Assembly: GCF_900109745.1 (NCBI RefSeq)
Contig: NZ_FOAV01000011.1
Location: forward strand, 1-64,000
Length of the DNA: 64,000 bases
Source: Roseateles sp. YR242
GTDB lineage: Bacteria; Pseudomonadota; Gammaproteobacteria; Burkholderiales; Burkholderiaceae_C
Reading direction: 5' to 3'
Part shown: one piece after another, positions 17,295-24,150 of the stretch
Numbering within the stretch: the stretch's first letter is position 1
How the letters are laid out: the number at the start of each line of letters is the position of its first letter
Program-made: the position numbers and the translations under genes
Notes under the pieces: model-generated
What the model saw: only the letters and a program-made list of their open reading frames with translations
The model's database searches: none
Told to the model about the DNA's origin: nothing

Positions 17295-19988
17295 ATGTCT
17301 GTGAACCGCTTTTCCGCCGGGCCCGCCTGGGCCCCCCAACGCCGCTTTGACCGCGAAGCCGACCCGACCGGGCGGGTGGTCGAGGGCAGCGCGCCACGGC
17401 TCAAGCCGGGCGTTGCCGAACTCATCGAAACCTTCCGCCTGCACGGCCATCGTTTTGCTCGATTGGACCCGCTGGCCCCCCTGGACCGGCCGGACACGGC
17501 GGGTGCTGTCGAGCCACCATCGCTGGAGGATTTCGGTCTGAGTGCCGGTGCCGCGGTGGCCGAGGACAACGCGCTGGTGCTGGGCACCGGCCAGGCGCAC
17601 GAGCTGCACCAGCGCCTGCGGGCGCTGTATTGCGGCAGTGCGGCGCTGGATGTGTCTGCCGTTCGCGATGCCACACGTCGCCAGTGGCTGCTGCAGCGCA
17701 TGGAGGCCCCTGTGGCACCGCTCGGCGCCGACGCCGCCAGTGATCTGCTGGAGCGGCTGGCGGGGGTGGAGGGTTGGGAGCGCTTCCTGGGCCGACGCTT
17801 CCCACATGGCAAGCGTTTCTCGCTGGAGGGCAACGAGGCCTTGCTGCCCTTGCTCGACGCCATCCTGGCGCGTGCCGCGGGGCAGGGCGTGAACCGCTGC
17901 TTCATGGGCATGCCGCACCGCGGCCGCGTGAATGTCCTGGTGAACCTGCTGGGCCATCCGGTCGAGGAAATTCTCGATTATTTCGAGCCCGCACCGGTCC
18001 ACCCGCAGCGACAACGCGACCTTGTCTACCACCTGGGCGGCCGGTATGACGTGGCCACCGCGTCCGGCCCCGTGGCCGTTACGCTGGCCAGCAATCCCTC
18101 GCACCTGCAGAGTGTCTACCCCGTGGTGGTGGGCATGGCGCGCGCGGCGCGTTCAGTCGGCGTCAGCCAGGTGCACCGCTGCTTGCCGGTGGTGATGCAC
18201 GGCGATGCCGCTTTCGCGGGGCAGGGCGTGGTGATGGAGACCCTGGCCATGGGCCTCAAGCCCGGTTATGGGGTTGGGGGTGTGCTGCACATCATCATCA
18301 ACAACCAGCTGGGCTTCACCGAACCGAACCGCATGGACCGCGCGCAGTCGCGCTTCTGCACCGATGTGACCCGCATGATCGATGCGCCAGTGCTGCGCGT
18401 GAGCGCGGACGATCCGGAAGCGGTGCAGCGCATGGCGGCACTCGCGGTGGACTATCGGGCCCGCTTCGAGGCGGATGTGGTGATCGACCTGATCGGCTAC
18501 CGCCGCCAGGGCCACTCCGAGCATGACGAGCCGATGTTCACCGCGCCCCAGCTGTACCGGCAACTGCCCGCACGGGTGGGTGTGACCACGGCCTACGCGA
18601 ACCGGCTGGTCGAGCGCGGTGTGTTGCCGCTGGCGCGCGCGCAAGCAGCCGTTGCGGCGCTGGAGGTCTTTGATCCAGCGGTGCTTCGGACGCCGGGGCG
18701 GCCACGGGCGGCCAGTGAGCCCGTAGCGGCGGCAACGTTGGACGGGGCAGAAGTGGCCGCGATCGCCGAGCAGGTGCCACCGCGCCCGGCACCCGGCACC
18801 ATGCCGGATGCCGATGCGCTGGCCTGGGTGCTCGCCAACCTGGCGGATGTGCCGGCGGGCTTTGAGCCGCACCCGGTGCTGGCCCGGCTGGCGGCACGCT
18901 GGCAGCGGCTGGCCAGCGGCGAAGCGGGCCCCCAAGGGGGGCCGGAAACCATTGACTGGGTCACGGCAGAGTCCGTCGCGCACGCGCTGACCCTGTGCGC
19001 CGGCGTGCCGCTGCGCATCTCGGGGCTGGACGTGCAGCGCGGCACCTTCCTGCATCGCCATGCGGTGTGGCACAACCAGGCCCAAGGGGGCGTGGCCACG
19101 TGGATGCCGCTGGCGCATTTCACGGCCAAGGCGCCGCTGGAGGTGCACAACTCCATCCTCTCTGAAGAGGCGGTATTGGGCTTCGAATACGGCCACAGTG
19201 TGGAAGCGTCTGCGGGCATGACAGTCTGGGAAGCGCAATTCGGCGACTTCGTGAATGGCGCACAGGTCTTCCTGGACCAGTACATCAGCTGCGGTGAGGA
19301 GAAGTGGGGTTATGCGAGCGGGCTGACGGTGCTGCTGCCGCATGGCTATGAAGGCGTGGGGCCCGAGCATTCCAACGGGTTCCTGACCCGGCTGCTGTCG
19401 CTGTGCGGTGCGGACAACCTGCGGATTGCCTATCCGTCCACGGCCGCGCAATACGCGCTGCTGCTGTTGCAGCAGGCGCTGGATCCGGTCAGAAAACCGC
19501 TGCTGGTGATGACACCGAAGGCGGTGTTGCTGGCGCAAACGCGCAGCTACACGACGGTGGAGGCGCTGGCCGGCGCGCGCTTTGAGCCCGTGCTTGACGA
19601 CACGGCCGTGGCCCCGCAGCGGGTTCAACGCGTGTTGCTTTGCAGTGGCAAGGTCTATTACGACCTGCTCTGTGCCCGCGCCGCCTTGCCTGCGGATCAG
19701 GCCGGCAGCATCGCGTTGGTGCGGCTGGAGCGCCTGTATCCGTTCCCTGCCCAGGAACTCTCCGGCGTGCTGGCGCGTTATCCGCAGGCCAGCGCGGTGG
19801 TGTGGGTGCAGGAGGAGACCCGCAACCAGGGCGCCTGGCCTTTCATCCGGGACGACCTGCAAGCGCTGCAGCCCCCGTCGGTCCGCTTGAGCGAAGTCTC
19901 ACGCGCGGTGACCGCCGCAGGTGCGACGGCCTCCGGCGTGATTCATCGCCAGCAACAGGCGGAACTGGTGGCGCGCGCCCTGGGCTGA
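17295..19988 (+). CDS. 2-oxoglutarate dehydrogenase E1-like protein, second copy
   Basis: This 897-residue thiamine diphosphate enzyme is homologous over its whole length to OdhA/SucA. Conserved blocks include FMGMPHRGRVNVLVNLLG, MHGDAAFAGQGVVMETLAMG (TPP/Mg site), INNQLGFTEPNR, GYRRQGHSEHDEP, RGTFLHRHAVWHNQ, SILSEEAVLGFEYGHSVEAS and LLPHGYEGVGPEHSNGFLTR. The TPP-site blocks look intact. It is clearly diverged from the gene at 24151: Ser replaces Asn in the GHSEHDE block, and GLDVQRGTF replaces GEDCGRGTF. No E2 or E3 gene adjoins it. It may act on another 2-oxo acid such as 2-oxoadipate, or as a spare E1; the sequence does not decide. GAGGGAG precedes the ATG. Confidence 0.85.
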   Translation: MSVNRFSAGPAWAPQRRFDREADPTGRVVEGSAPRLKPGVAELIETFRLHGHRFARLDPLAPLDRPDTAGAVEPPSLEDFGLSAGAAVAEDNALVLGTGQAHELHQRLRALYCGSAALDVSAVRDATRRQWLLQRMEAPVAPLGADAASDLLERLAGVEGWERFLGRRFPHGKRFSLEGNEALLPLLDAILARAAGQGVNRCFMGMPHRGRVNVLVNLLGHPVEEILDYFEPAPVHPQRQRDLVYHLGGRYDVATASGPVAVTLASNPSHLQSVYPVVVGMARAARSVGVSQVHRCLPVVMHGDAAFAGQGVVMETLAMGLKPGYGVGGVLHIIINNQLGFTEPNRMDRAQSRFCTDVTRMIDAPVLRVSADDPEAVQRMAALAVDYRARFEADVVIDLIGYRRQGHSEHDEPMFTAPQLYRQLPARVGVTTAYANRLVERGVLPLARAQAAVAALEVFDPAVLRTPGRPRAASEPVAAATLDGAEVAAIAEQVPPRPAPGTMPDADALAWVLANLADVPAGFEPHPVLARLAARWQRLASGEAGPQGGPETIDWVTAESVAHALTLCAGVPLRISGLDVQRGTFLHRHAVWHNQAQGGVATWMPLAHFTAKAPLEVHNSILSEEAVLGFEYGHSVEASAGMTVWEAQFGDFVNGAQVFLDQYISCGEEKWGYASGLTVLLPHGYEGVGPEHSNGFLTRLLSLCGADNLRIAYPSTAAQYALLLLQQALDPVRKPLLVMTPKAVLLAQTRSYTTVEALAGARFEPVLDDTAVAPQRVQRVLLCSGKVYYDLLCARAALPADQAGSIALVRLERLYPFPAQELSGVLARYPQASAVVWVQEETRNQGAWPFIRDDLQALQPPSVRLSEVSRAVTAAGATASGVIHRQQQAELVARALG

Positions 19989-20011
19989 GGTCAGCGGGGC
20001 GGGCGCACGGC

Positions 20012-21586
20012 TTACTTGATGGTCGTGAACCGCCCCTCTGGCCGGTCGTTGGCGCGGTGCGGGGTGTCCACCGCGGTCCGCATCACCCACGGGCGCACCT
20101 GGTGGTGCAGCGGGATGAACAGCGCCTGATCGCGCACGAGGATCAACGCGTCGCGAATGAGGGCGTTGCGCTTGCTCACGTCCATCTCGCCCTTGATGGC
20201 ATCGATCAGCTTGTCCAGCGCGGGGTCACTGACCTTGGAGAAATTGAAGCTACCGTCCGGGCCGCCACTGCGGGTGCGGGCCAGCGCCTGCAAGGTGTAG
20301 AGCGCGTCGTTGGTGGAGACGCCCCAGCCCAGCATGTACAAGGGCGACTCGAAGCGCTGGAAGGCCTGGCTGTGCTGCGACATCGGCTGCGCGATGAGCC
20401 GCGCGGTGACGCCGATCTTGCTCCACATCGAGACCACCGCCAGGCACACCTCCTCGTCGTTGACGTAGCGGTTGTTGGGGCAGTTCAATGGAATCTCGAA
20501 GCCGCTGGGATAACCGGCGTCGGCGAGCAGCTTCTTGGCCTTTGCCAGGTCAGGCGTTTGCGGTTTGTCCAGCTCGGTCGAGTAGCCGTTGACACCAGGG
20601 GGCACCATGAGCGCCGCCGGCACGGACATGCCCCGCATGATGCTGCGCTTGATGGCCTCGCGGTCGATGGCGATGCTCAGGGCCTGGCGGACACGAACGT
20701 CTTTGAAGGGGTTCTTGCCTTTGACCGAGGAGCCGCGCAGTTCATCACTGCCCAGGTCCGGGGCAAAGAAGATGGTGCGGGTCTCCGGCCCTTCGATGAC
20801 CTTCAGCTTGGGATCATTCTTGAGCCGCGCCACGTCCTGGGTGGGCACATCGGTGAGCAGGTCGGCCTCGCCGGAGACCAGGGCCGCGACCCGGGTGGGG
20901 TCGGACTTGATGGGCAGGTAGGTGATCTCGGTGATGTTGCCCTTTTGCTTGTCCCACCAGTCCTTGTTGACCACCATGGTGACGCGCTGGTCAGGCTGCC
21001 AGCCGGTGATCCTGAAGGCACCGGTGCCCACGGCATTGCGGCTCGCGTAGTTCTCGTCCTTGGCCTTGTAGTCGGCCAGCTGGGTGGCCTTGTTCTTCTC
21101 CGCCCATGTCTTGCTCATGATGCGGAAGTCGATCAGGTTGCGCAGCAGGATGGGCTGGGGCGAATCGAGGACGAGGTCGATGGTGTGGTCATCGACCTTC
21201 TTGATTTCCTTGATGCCGGTCACGTAGATCTGCATCGTGCCCTGGGGCTGGCGGATGCGCTGGAAGCTGAAGATGACGTCGTCGGCAGTGAACGGGGAGC
21301 CATCATGGAACTTGACGCCCTTGCGCAGTTCAAAGCGCCACAGGGTGGGGCTGACGGTGGTCCACTTGGTGGCGAGGCAGGGTTCGACCTCCCATTGCTC
21401 GTTGTAGCGGGTCAGGCCTTCGTAGCTGTGCTGGAGGATGGCACTGGTGGTGCTGTGGTCCTGGGAGTGGGGGTCCAGGGTGAGGATGTCGTTCTGGGCC
21501 GCCCAGCGCAAGGGGACGGCATGGGCAGTGGCGACAAGCGCCAGGGTGAGTGCGGTGGCGCACAGAGCAAGGCGAGAACTAACCAT
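20012..21586 (-). CDS. ABC transporter substrate-binding protein, peptide/dipeptide type
   Basis: This 524-residue periplasmic protein is of SBP family 5 (DppA/OppA-like). It has a signal peptide (MVSSRLALCATALTLALVAT, then AHA before the mature chain), the domain opening LRWAAQNDILTLDPHSQDHS, the family block EPCLATKWTTVSPTLWRFEL followed by RKGVKFHDGSPFTADDVIFSF, and a C-terminal IPLHHQVRPWVM. The ATG at 21586 was chosen because AGGAG sits 8 bp upstream. No permease or ATPase genes adjoin it, so it is an orphan binding protein that must work with a transporter elsewhere. It converges with the E1-like gene (24 bp apart). Confidence 0.92.
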   Translation of the reverse strand: MVSSRLALCATALTLALVATAHAVPLRWAAQNDILTLDPHSQDHSTTSAILQHSYEGLTRYNEQWEVEPCLATKWTTVSPTLWRFELRKGVKFHDGSPFTADDVIFSFQRIRQPQGTMQIYVTGIKEIKKVDDHTIDLVLDSPQPILLRNLIDFRIMSKTWAEKNKATQLADYKAKDENYASRNAVGTGAFRITGWQPDQRVTMVVNKDWWDKQKGNITEITYLPIKSDPTRVAALVSGEADLLTDVPTQDVARLKNDPKLKVIEGPETRTIFFAPDLGSDELRGSSVKGKNPFKDVRVRQALSIAIDREAIKRSIMRGMSVPAALMVPPGVNGYSTELDKPQTPDLAKAKKLLADAGYPSGFEIPLNCPNNRYVNDEEVCLAVVSMWSKIGVTARLIAQPMSQHSQAFQRFESPLYMLGWGVSTNDALYTLQALARTRSGGPDGSFNFSKVSDPALDKLIDAIKGEMDVSKRNALIRDALILVRDQALFIPLHHQVRPWVMRTAVDTPHRANDRPEGRFTTIK

Positions 21587-21661
21587 GGGCAGGACTCCTG
21601 AGCAGGTTCTTTGGAGAAGCAAGTCGAGGGCCATGCTAGTGGGTGGGGAGGGGGAGGCTGG

Positions 21662-22102
21662 TTAGCGATTGTCCTTAGAGGGTGGGGGTGGCTGTGTGGG
21701 TGTGGACGTAGACGTAGACGTAGACGTAGGCCTGGGCGTGGGCGTGGACGTGGACGTGCGGCGCGTGGTGCCGCCAGGGAGGTCGGCAGCCAGGTCGGCA
21801 TCGCAGCCGATGCCCGCAGCAATCATCCGGGCCGTCCATCGCCGGATCAGCCTGTTAAGCACCGCCTCGGGATGGATGGCCGCCGCGCCAAGATAGCGCG
21901 TGGGGTGCACCAGCATGCCACACTGGTAGCGGCTCGCCTCGGCATCCCACTGCAACGCCCGGCAAGGCCCCTTGGTCCGCAATGTCACCAGCACGCCCAC
22001 AGGGCAAGGCTCGGCCAGGCAGCACAAGCCGCATCCATTGCAAGGGGCGCCCACCTCAGGCTTCGAGGGGGCTTCAGGCTGGATCCAGACAACGCGGGAC
22101 AT
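21662..22102 (-). CDS. YkgJ-like cysteine-cluster protein
   Basis: This protein of about 146 residues has the YkgJ/UPF0153-type metal-binding pattern GAPCNGCGLCCLAEPCPVGV, then GPCRALQWD and RYQCGMLVHP. These cysteines probably hold a zinc ion or Fe-S cluster. Start at 22102 (MSRVVWIQPEAPSKPE) was chosen because earlier in-frame codons are low-complexity. The C-terminal ~35 residues (TSTSTPTPRPTSTSTS and onward) are encoded by a GTAGAC/GTGGAC hexamer array, so the natural end of the protein has been extended or replaced by repeat sequence. The biochemical role of this family is unknown. Confidence 0.8.
   Translation of the reverse strand: MSRVVWIQPEAPSKPEVGAPCNGCGLCCLAEPCPVGVLVTLRTKGPCRALQWDAEASRYQCGMLVHPTRYLGAAAIHPEAVLNRLIRRWTARMIAAGIGCDADLAADLPGGTTRRTSTSTPTPRPTSTSTSTSTPTQPPPPSKDNR
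21700..21762. repeat. GTAGAC/GTGGAC hexamer array in the 3' end of the YkgJ-like gene
   Basis: Several tandem copies of GTAGAC give way to GGCCTGGGCGTGGGCGTGGAC variants. On the gene strand they read Thr-Ser/Thr-Pro repeats. The unit keeps frame when copies change. Confidence 0.85.
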
Positions 22103-22188
22103 GGTGTGGGGGACTGTAGCTGGCATGACCCTTATCGCGCTGGCCCGTGATCGCGCTGGACCGTTGCACTGCTGGACCGCTGGTCCGC

Positions 22189-22312
22189 TACACCGATTCA
22201 CCGCTACACCGATTCACCGATTCACCGATTCACCGATTCACCGATTCACCGCTGCACCGCTGCACCGCTGCACCGCTGGTCCGCTGGTCCGCCACACCGC
22301 CACACCGCCACC
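22189..22312. repeat. 8-bp periodic array (CACCGATT / CACCGCTG variants)
   Basis: An array of 8-bp period drifts in sequence from CACCGATT through CACCGCTG and GTCCGCTG to CACACCGC. It sits between the YkgJ-like gene and structured element copy B and contains no gene. Confidence 0.85.
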
Positions 22313-22318
22313 CGCGCC

Positions 22319-22425
22319 GGAAAGCGCCGGTCCGGCACCCTTTTCCTCCATGTCCCTTCTGCCTCGGCTTCGCCGAGTCATTCATTCCTTGACTTACGGA
22401 AAAGGGCACCGGACCGTCACTTTCC
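22319..22425 (-). repeat. Structured dispersed element, copy B (candidate RNA motif)
   Basis: This is the second copy of the element at 15195, inverted. On the minus strand the long stem is GGTCCGGTGCCCTTTTCC / GGAAAAGGGTGCCGGACC (22398-22415 with 22329-22346), the outer stem is GGAAAG / CTTTCC, and the inner hairpin is CTCGGC-gaa-GCCGAG (22363-22377). The minus-strand RNA has two G-U pairs where the plus strand would have A-C mismatches, so the minus strand is the folded one. It lies between the 2OG oxygenase and the YkgJ-like gene, on the same strand as both. Confidence 0.75.
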
Positions 22426-22461
22426 CCCACCGAGTACTGCCCCCAACTCCCTGCACCCAAC

Positions 22462-22502
22462 TCCCAGCTCCCAGCTCCCAGCTCCCAGCTCCCAGCTCCC
22501 AG
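22462..22502. repeat. 7-bp tandem array (CCCAGCT)
   Basis: Five to six near-perfect copies of CCCAGCT lie just beyond structured element copy B. No gene is involved; a seven-base unit would not keep a reading frame. Confidence 0.9.
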
Positions 22503-22523
22503 TTGCGCAAGAACTGCTTCGCC

Positions 22524-22735
22524 GGGGCTACTTCGCCACATCTGATTCGCCAGAGCCACTTCGCCAGAGCCACTTCGCCAGTGCCGCTTCGCCAGTGCTG
22601 CCTCGCCAGTGCTGCCTCGCCAGTGCTGCTTCGCCAGAGCTGCTTCGCCAGAGCTGTTTCGCTAGAGCTGTTTCGCTAGAGCTGTTTCGCTAGAGCTGTT
22701 TCGCTAGAGCTGCTTCGCTAGAGCTGCTTCGCCCG
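22524..22735. repeat. 14-bp tandem array (TGCTTCGCCAGAGC)
   Basis: About 14 to 15 head-to-tail copies of a 14-bp unit drift from CACTTCGCCAGAGC through TGCCTCGCCAGTGC to TGTTTCGCTAGAGC. Neighbouring copies are most alike, as expected from slippage or unequal exchange. There are no spacers and no palindromic repeats, so it is not a CRISPR. It ends about 60 bp from the 2OG oxygenase stop. Confidence 0.92.
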
Positions 22736-22797
22736 GCCAGTTTTGCCGCGCTTACTTTGCCCCGCTTACTTTGTCAGGGGAGGGCTGCTCGCTCGGC

Positions 22798-23640
22798 CTA
22801 CTTCTTGACGCCCAATTCGCGCAGCCGCTCTTCGAGGTAGGTGTGCGCGGTGTAGCGGTCGGAAAGAACCACTTCTTCGCGGGGGTGCAGGAACAGCGGC
22901 AGCGAGACTCGGCTCTTCTTGGCACCGTCACCGGTGGGGTTGACCACCCGGTGTTGCGTGGATGGGTAGTAGCCCTGGGAAGCTTCCTGAAGCATGTCAC
23001 CGATGTTGATGATCAGCATGCCGAAGTCGCTGGGGACGTCCGCCCATTGGCCGTCCTTGGCCAGCACCTGCAGCCCAGGCTCGTTGGCGGCCGGGAGAAT
23101 GGTGAGGAGGTTGATGTCACCATGCGCCGCCGCACGCAACGAACCCTCAGGTTCGTGACCCGTGAGCGGCGGGTAACGCAGGACGCGCAGCAAGGTGAGC
23201 CGGCTGTCCTGGATCATGTTGGACAGCGGCTCACGGTAGCCACGGGCAATGTCCGCCGGCGTGTGCTTCTCAACCCAGGACAGCAACTCGGCCGCCAGAT
23301 CGTTGGCAATCTGGTAGTAACGCATCGCGTCCTCCTTGAGCGCCGCAGGAATGCGGCCCCAGGGATAAACGTGAAAGTACTCCTTGATGTCCTTTTGCTG
23401 GTGCCCCTTGGCCGTCTCCGAAATCTCGGTGGAGAAGTAACCGTCCTGGGTCTCGCGGGAAAAGGCAAAGTCGTGCTTGCTGGTCCCGTTGAAGAAACCC
23501 AGCCAGTCGCCGTAAATCTTCTCGACCAGCGCCTGAGGAAGAGGGTGGTTCACCAACACGCCAAAACCGGTCTCGTGCAGGGAACGTGTGAACTGCTCGG
23601 CTGCGTCCGCAGCACGGTAGTCAACGACTCGAACTTGCAT
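22798..23640 (-). CDS. 2-oxoglutarate/Fe(II)-dependent oxygenase, isopenicillin N synthase family
   Basis: This 280-residue non-haem iron oxygenase has the iron ligands HGD (RAAAHGDINLLTIL) and the later His (STQHRVVNP), and the 2-oxoglutarate-binding Arg in SRVSLPLFLHP. The N-terminal half has the DIOX_N pattern (LHETGFGVLVNHPLPQALVE) and the C-terminal half the jelly-roll 2OG-FeII_Oxy domain. The ATG at 23640 follows AGGAGATCCCA. Substrates of bacterial members vary and cannot be assigned. It is divergent from odhA, whose enzyme consumes the same 2-oxoglutarate; that may be chance. Downstream lies the repeat-filled intergenic region. Confidence 0.9.
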   Translation of the reverse strand: MQVRVVDYRAADAAEQFTRSLHETGFGVLVNHPLPQALVEKIYGDWLGFFNGTSKHDFAFSRETQDGYFSTEISETAKGHQQKDIKEYFHVYPWGRIPAALKEDAMRYYQIANDLAAELLSWVEKHTPADIARGYREPLSNMIQDSRLTLLRVLRYPPLTGHEPEGSLRAAAHGDINLLTILPAANEPGLQVLAKDGQWADVPSDFGMLIINIGDMLQEASQGYYPSTQHRVVNPTGDGAKKSRVSLPLFLHPREEVVLSDRYTAHTYLEERLRELGVKK

Positions 23641-23924
23641 TGGGATCTCCTGTGTCCCGGCGGCCCACCATTCAATCGCGGGGCAGAACCGCGGGCGGAA
23701 GTCTAAGCCTTGCCTCGCTCGACCGCAAACGTTTGAACCGGCCTGCCGCTTGCTTTGGCGCCACCCCGCCACCATGTACCTGCACGTACCTCGGTGCGAT
23801 TGGCGGGTCAGCCGGAGAACCGGTTGTCACCCACCGCCACACCACAGCCGTTGTAGCTTTTAGCCGTGATAGCCCGCAAATACCTCCTAAGGGATAGTGG
23901 GGGTGAGCAGTTCGGAGGCAACAC

Positions 23925-24017
23925 ATGCGTGATGAATGCCATAGACTTTTCACCGAAAAGTGGACGCCTTCAGTAACGCGTTGGAATTGCCGAAGTGCTA
24001 CAGTGCGGCGCTTGTGA
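23925..24017 (+). CDS. Possible 30-codon leader ORF upstream of odhA
   Basis: The ATG at 23925 has a good ribosome site (CGGAGG, six bases upstream) and opens a 30-residue frame beginning MRDECHRLFTEKWTPSV and ending at TGA 24015. It lies on the odhA strand, 134 bp before odhA. No family is recognised. It may be a translated leader, or chance. Confidence 0.25.
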   Translation: MRDECHRLFTEKWTPSVTRWNCRSATVRRL

Positions 24018-24056
24018 CTTGAGGTCCTTCCCGTCCCCTTTTCTGGCAACAGTGAA

Positions 24057-24150
24057 GGCGGGTCGCAATCCGCCAACCGGTCAAGCCGTGTCGCGGAAGG
24101 TTTATAAACCAGCCGATAGCCCTGGAAGCCGGGGCAAGAGGTGAGCGAAG
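24057..24150 (+). ncRNA. Structured 5' leader of odhA (candidate sucA RNA motif)
   Basis: Three hairpins follow each other: GGCGG-gtcgcaat-CCGCC at 24057-24074, the palindrome GGTTTATAAACC at 24099-24110, and GCCCTGG-aag-CCGGGGC at 24119-24135. The last ends at the ribosome site AAGAGGTGAG. A conserved 'sucA' RNA motif that overlaps the ribosome site is known upstream of sucA in Burkholderiales. Position and layout fit, but I could not compare with the published consensus. Confidence 0.45.

Larger units (their letters stand above)
23641..24150. promoter_or_regulatory. Divergent regulatory region between the 2OG oxygenase and odhA
   Basis: This 510-bp gap must hold promoters for both genes. 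Visible structures are a dyad ACTTTT-caccg-AAAAGT at 23945-23961, a possible small open frame at 23925-24017, and the hairpin-rich odhA leader at 24057-24135. No clear -35/-10 pair could be assigned. Confidence 0.5.

Noticed and set aside
19640-21601. A 653-codon plus-strand frame across the E1-like gene end and the binding-protein gene
   Set aside because: It overlaps two convergent genes with clear domains; the protein is an antisense/out-of-frame shadow.
21972-22679. A 235-codon plus-strand frame across the repeat region
   Set aside because: It is made of translated tandem repeats (FTDSPIHRFT, SSQLPAPSSQL and the like) without ribosome site or domain; it also lies antisense to the YkgJ-like gene.
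22524-22735. CRISPR array
   Set aside because: The repeats are 14 bp and head to tail with no spacers, and no cas genes are present.
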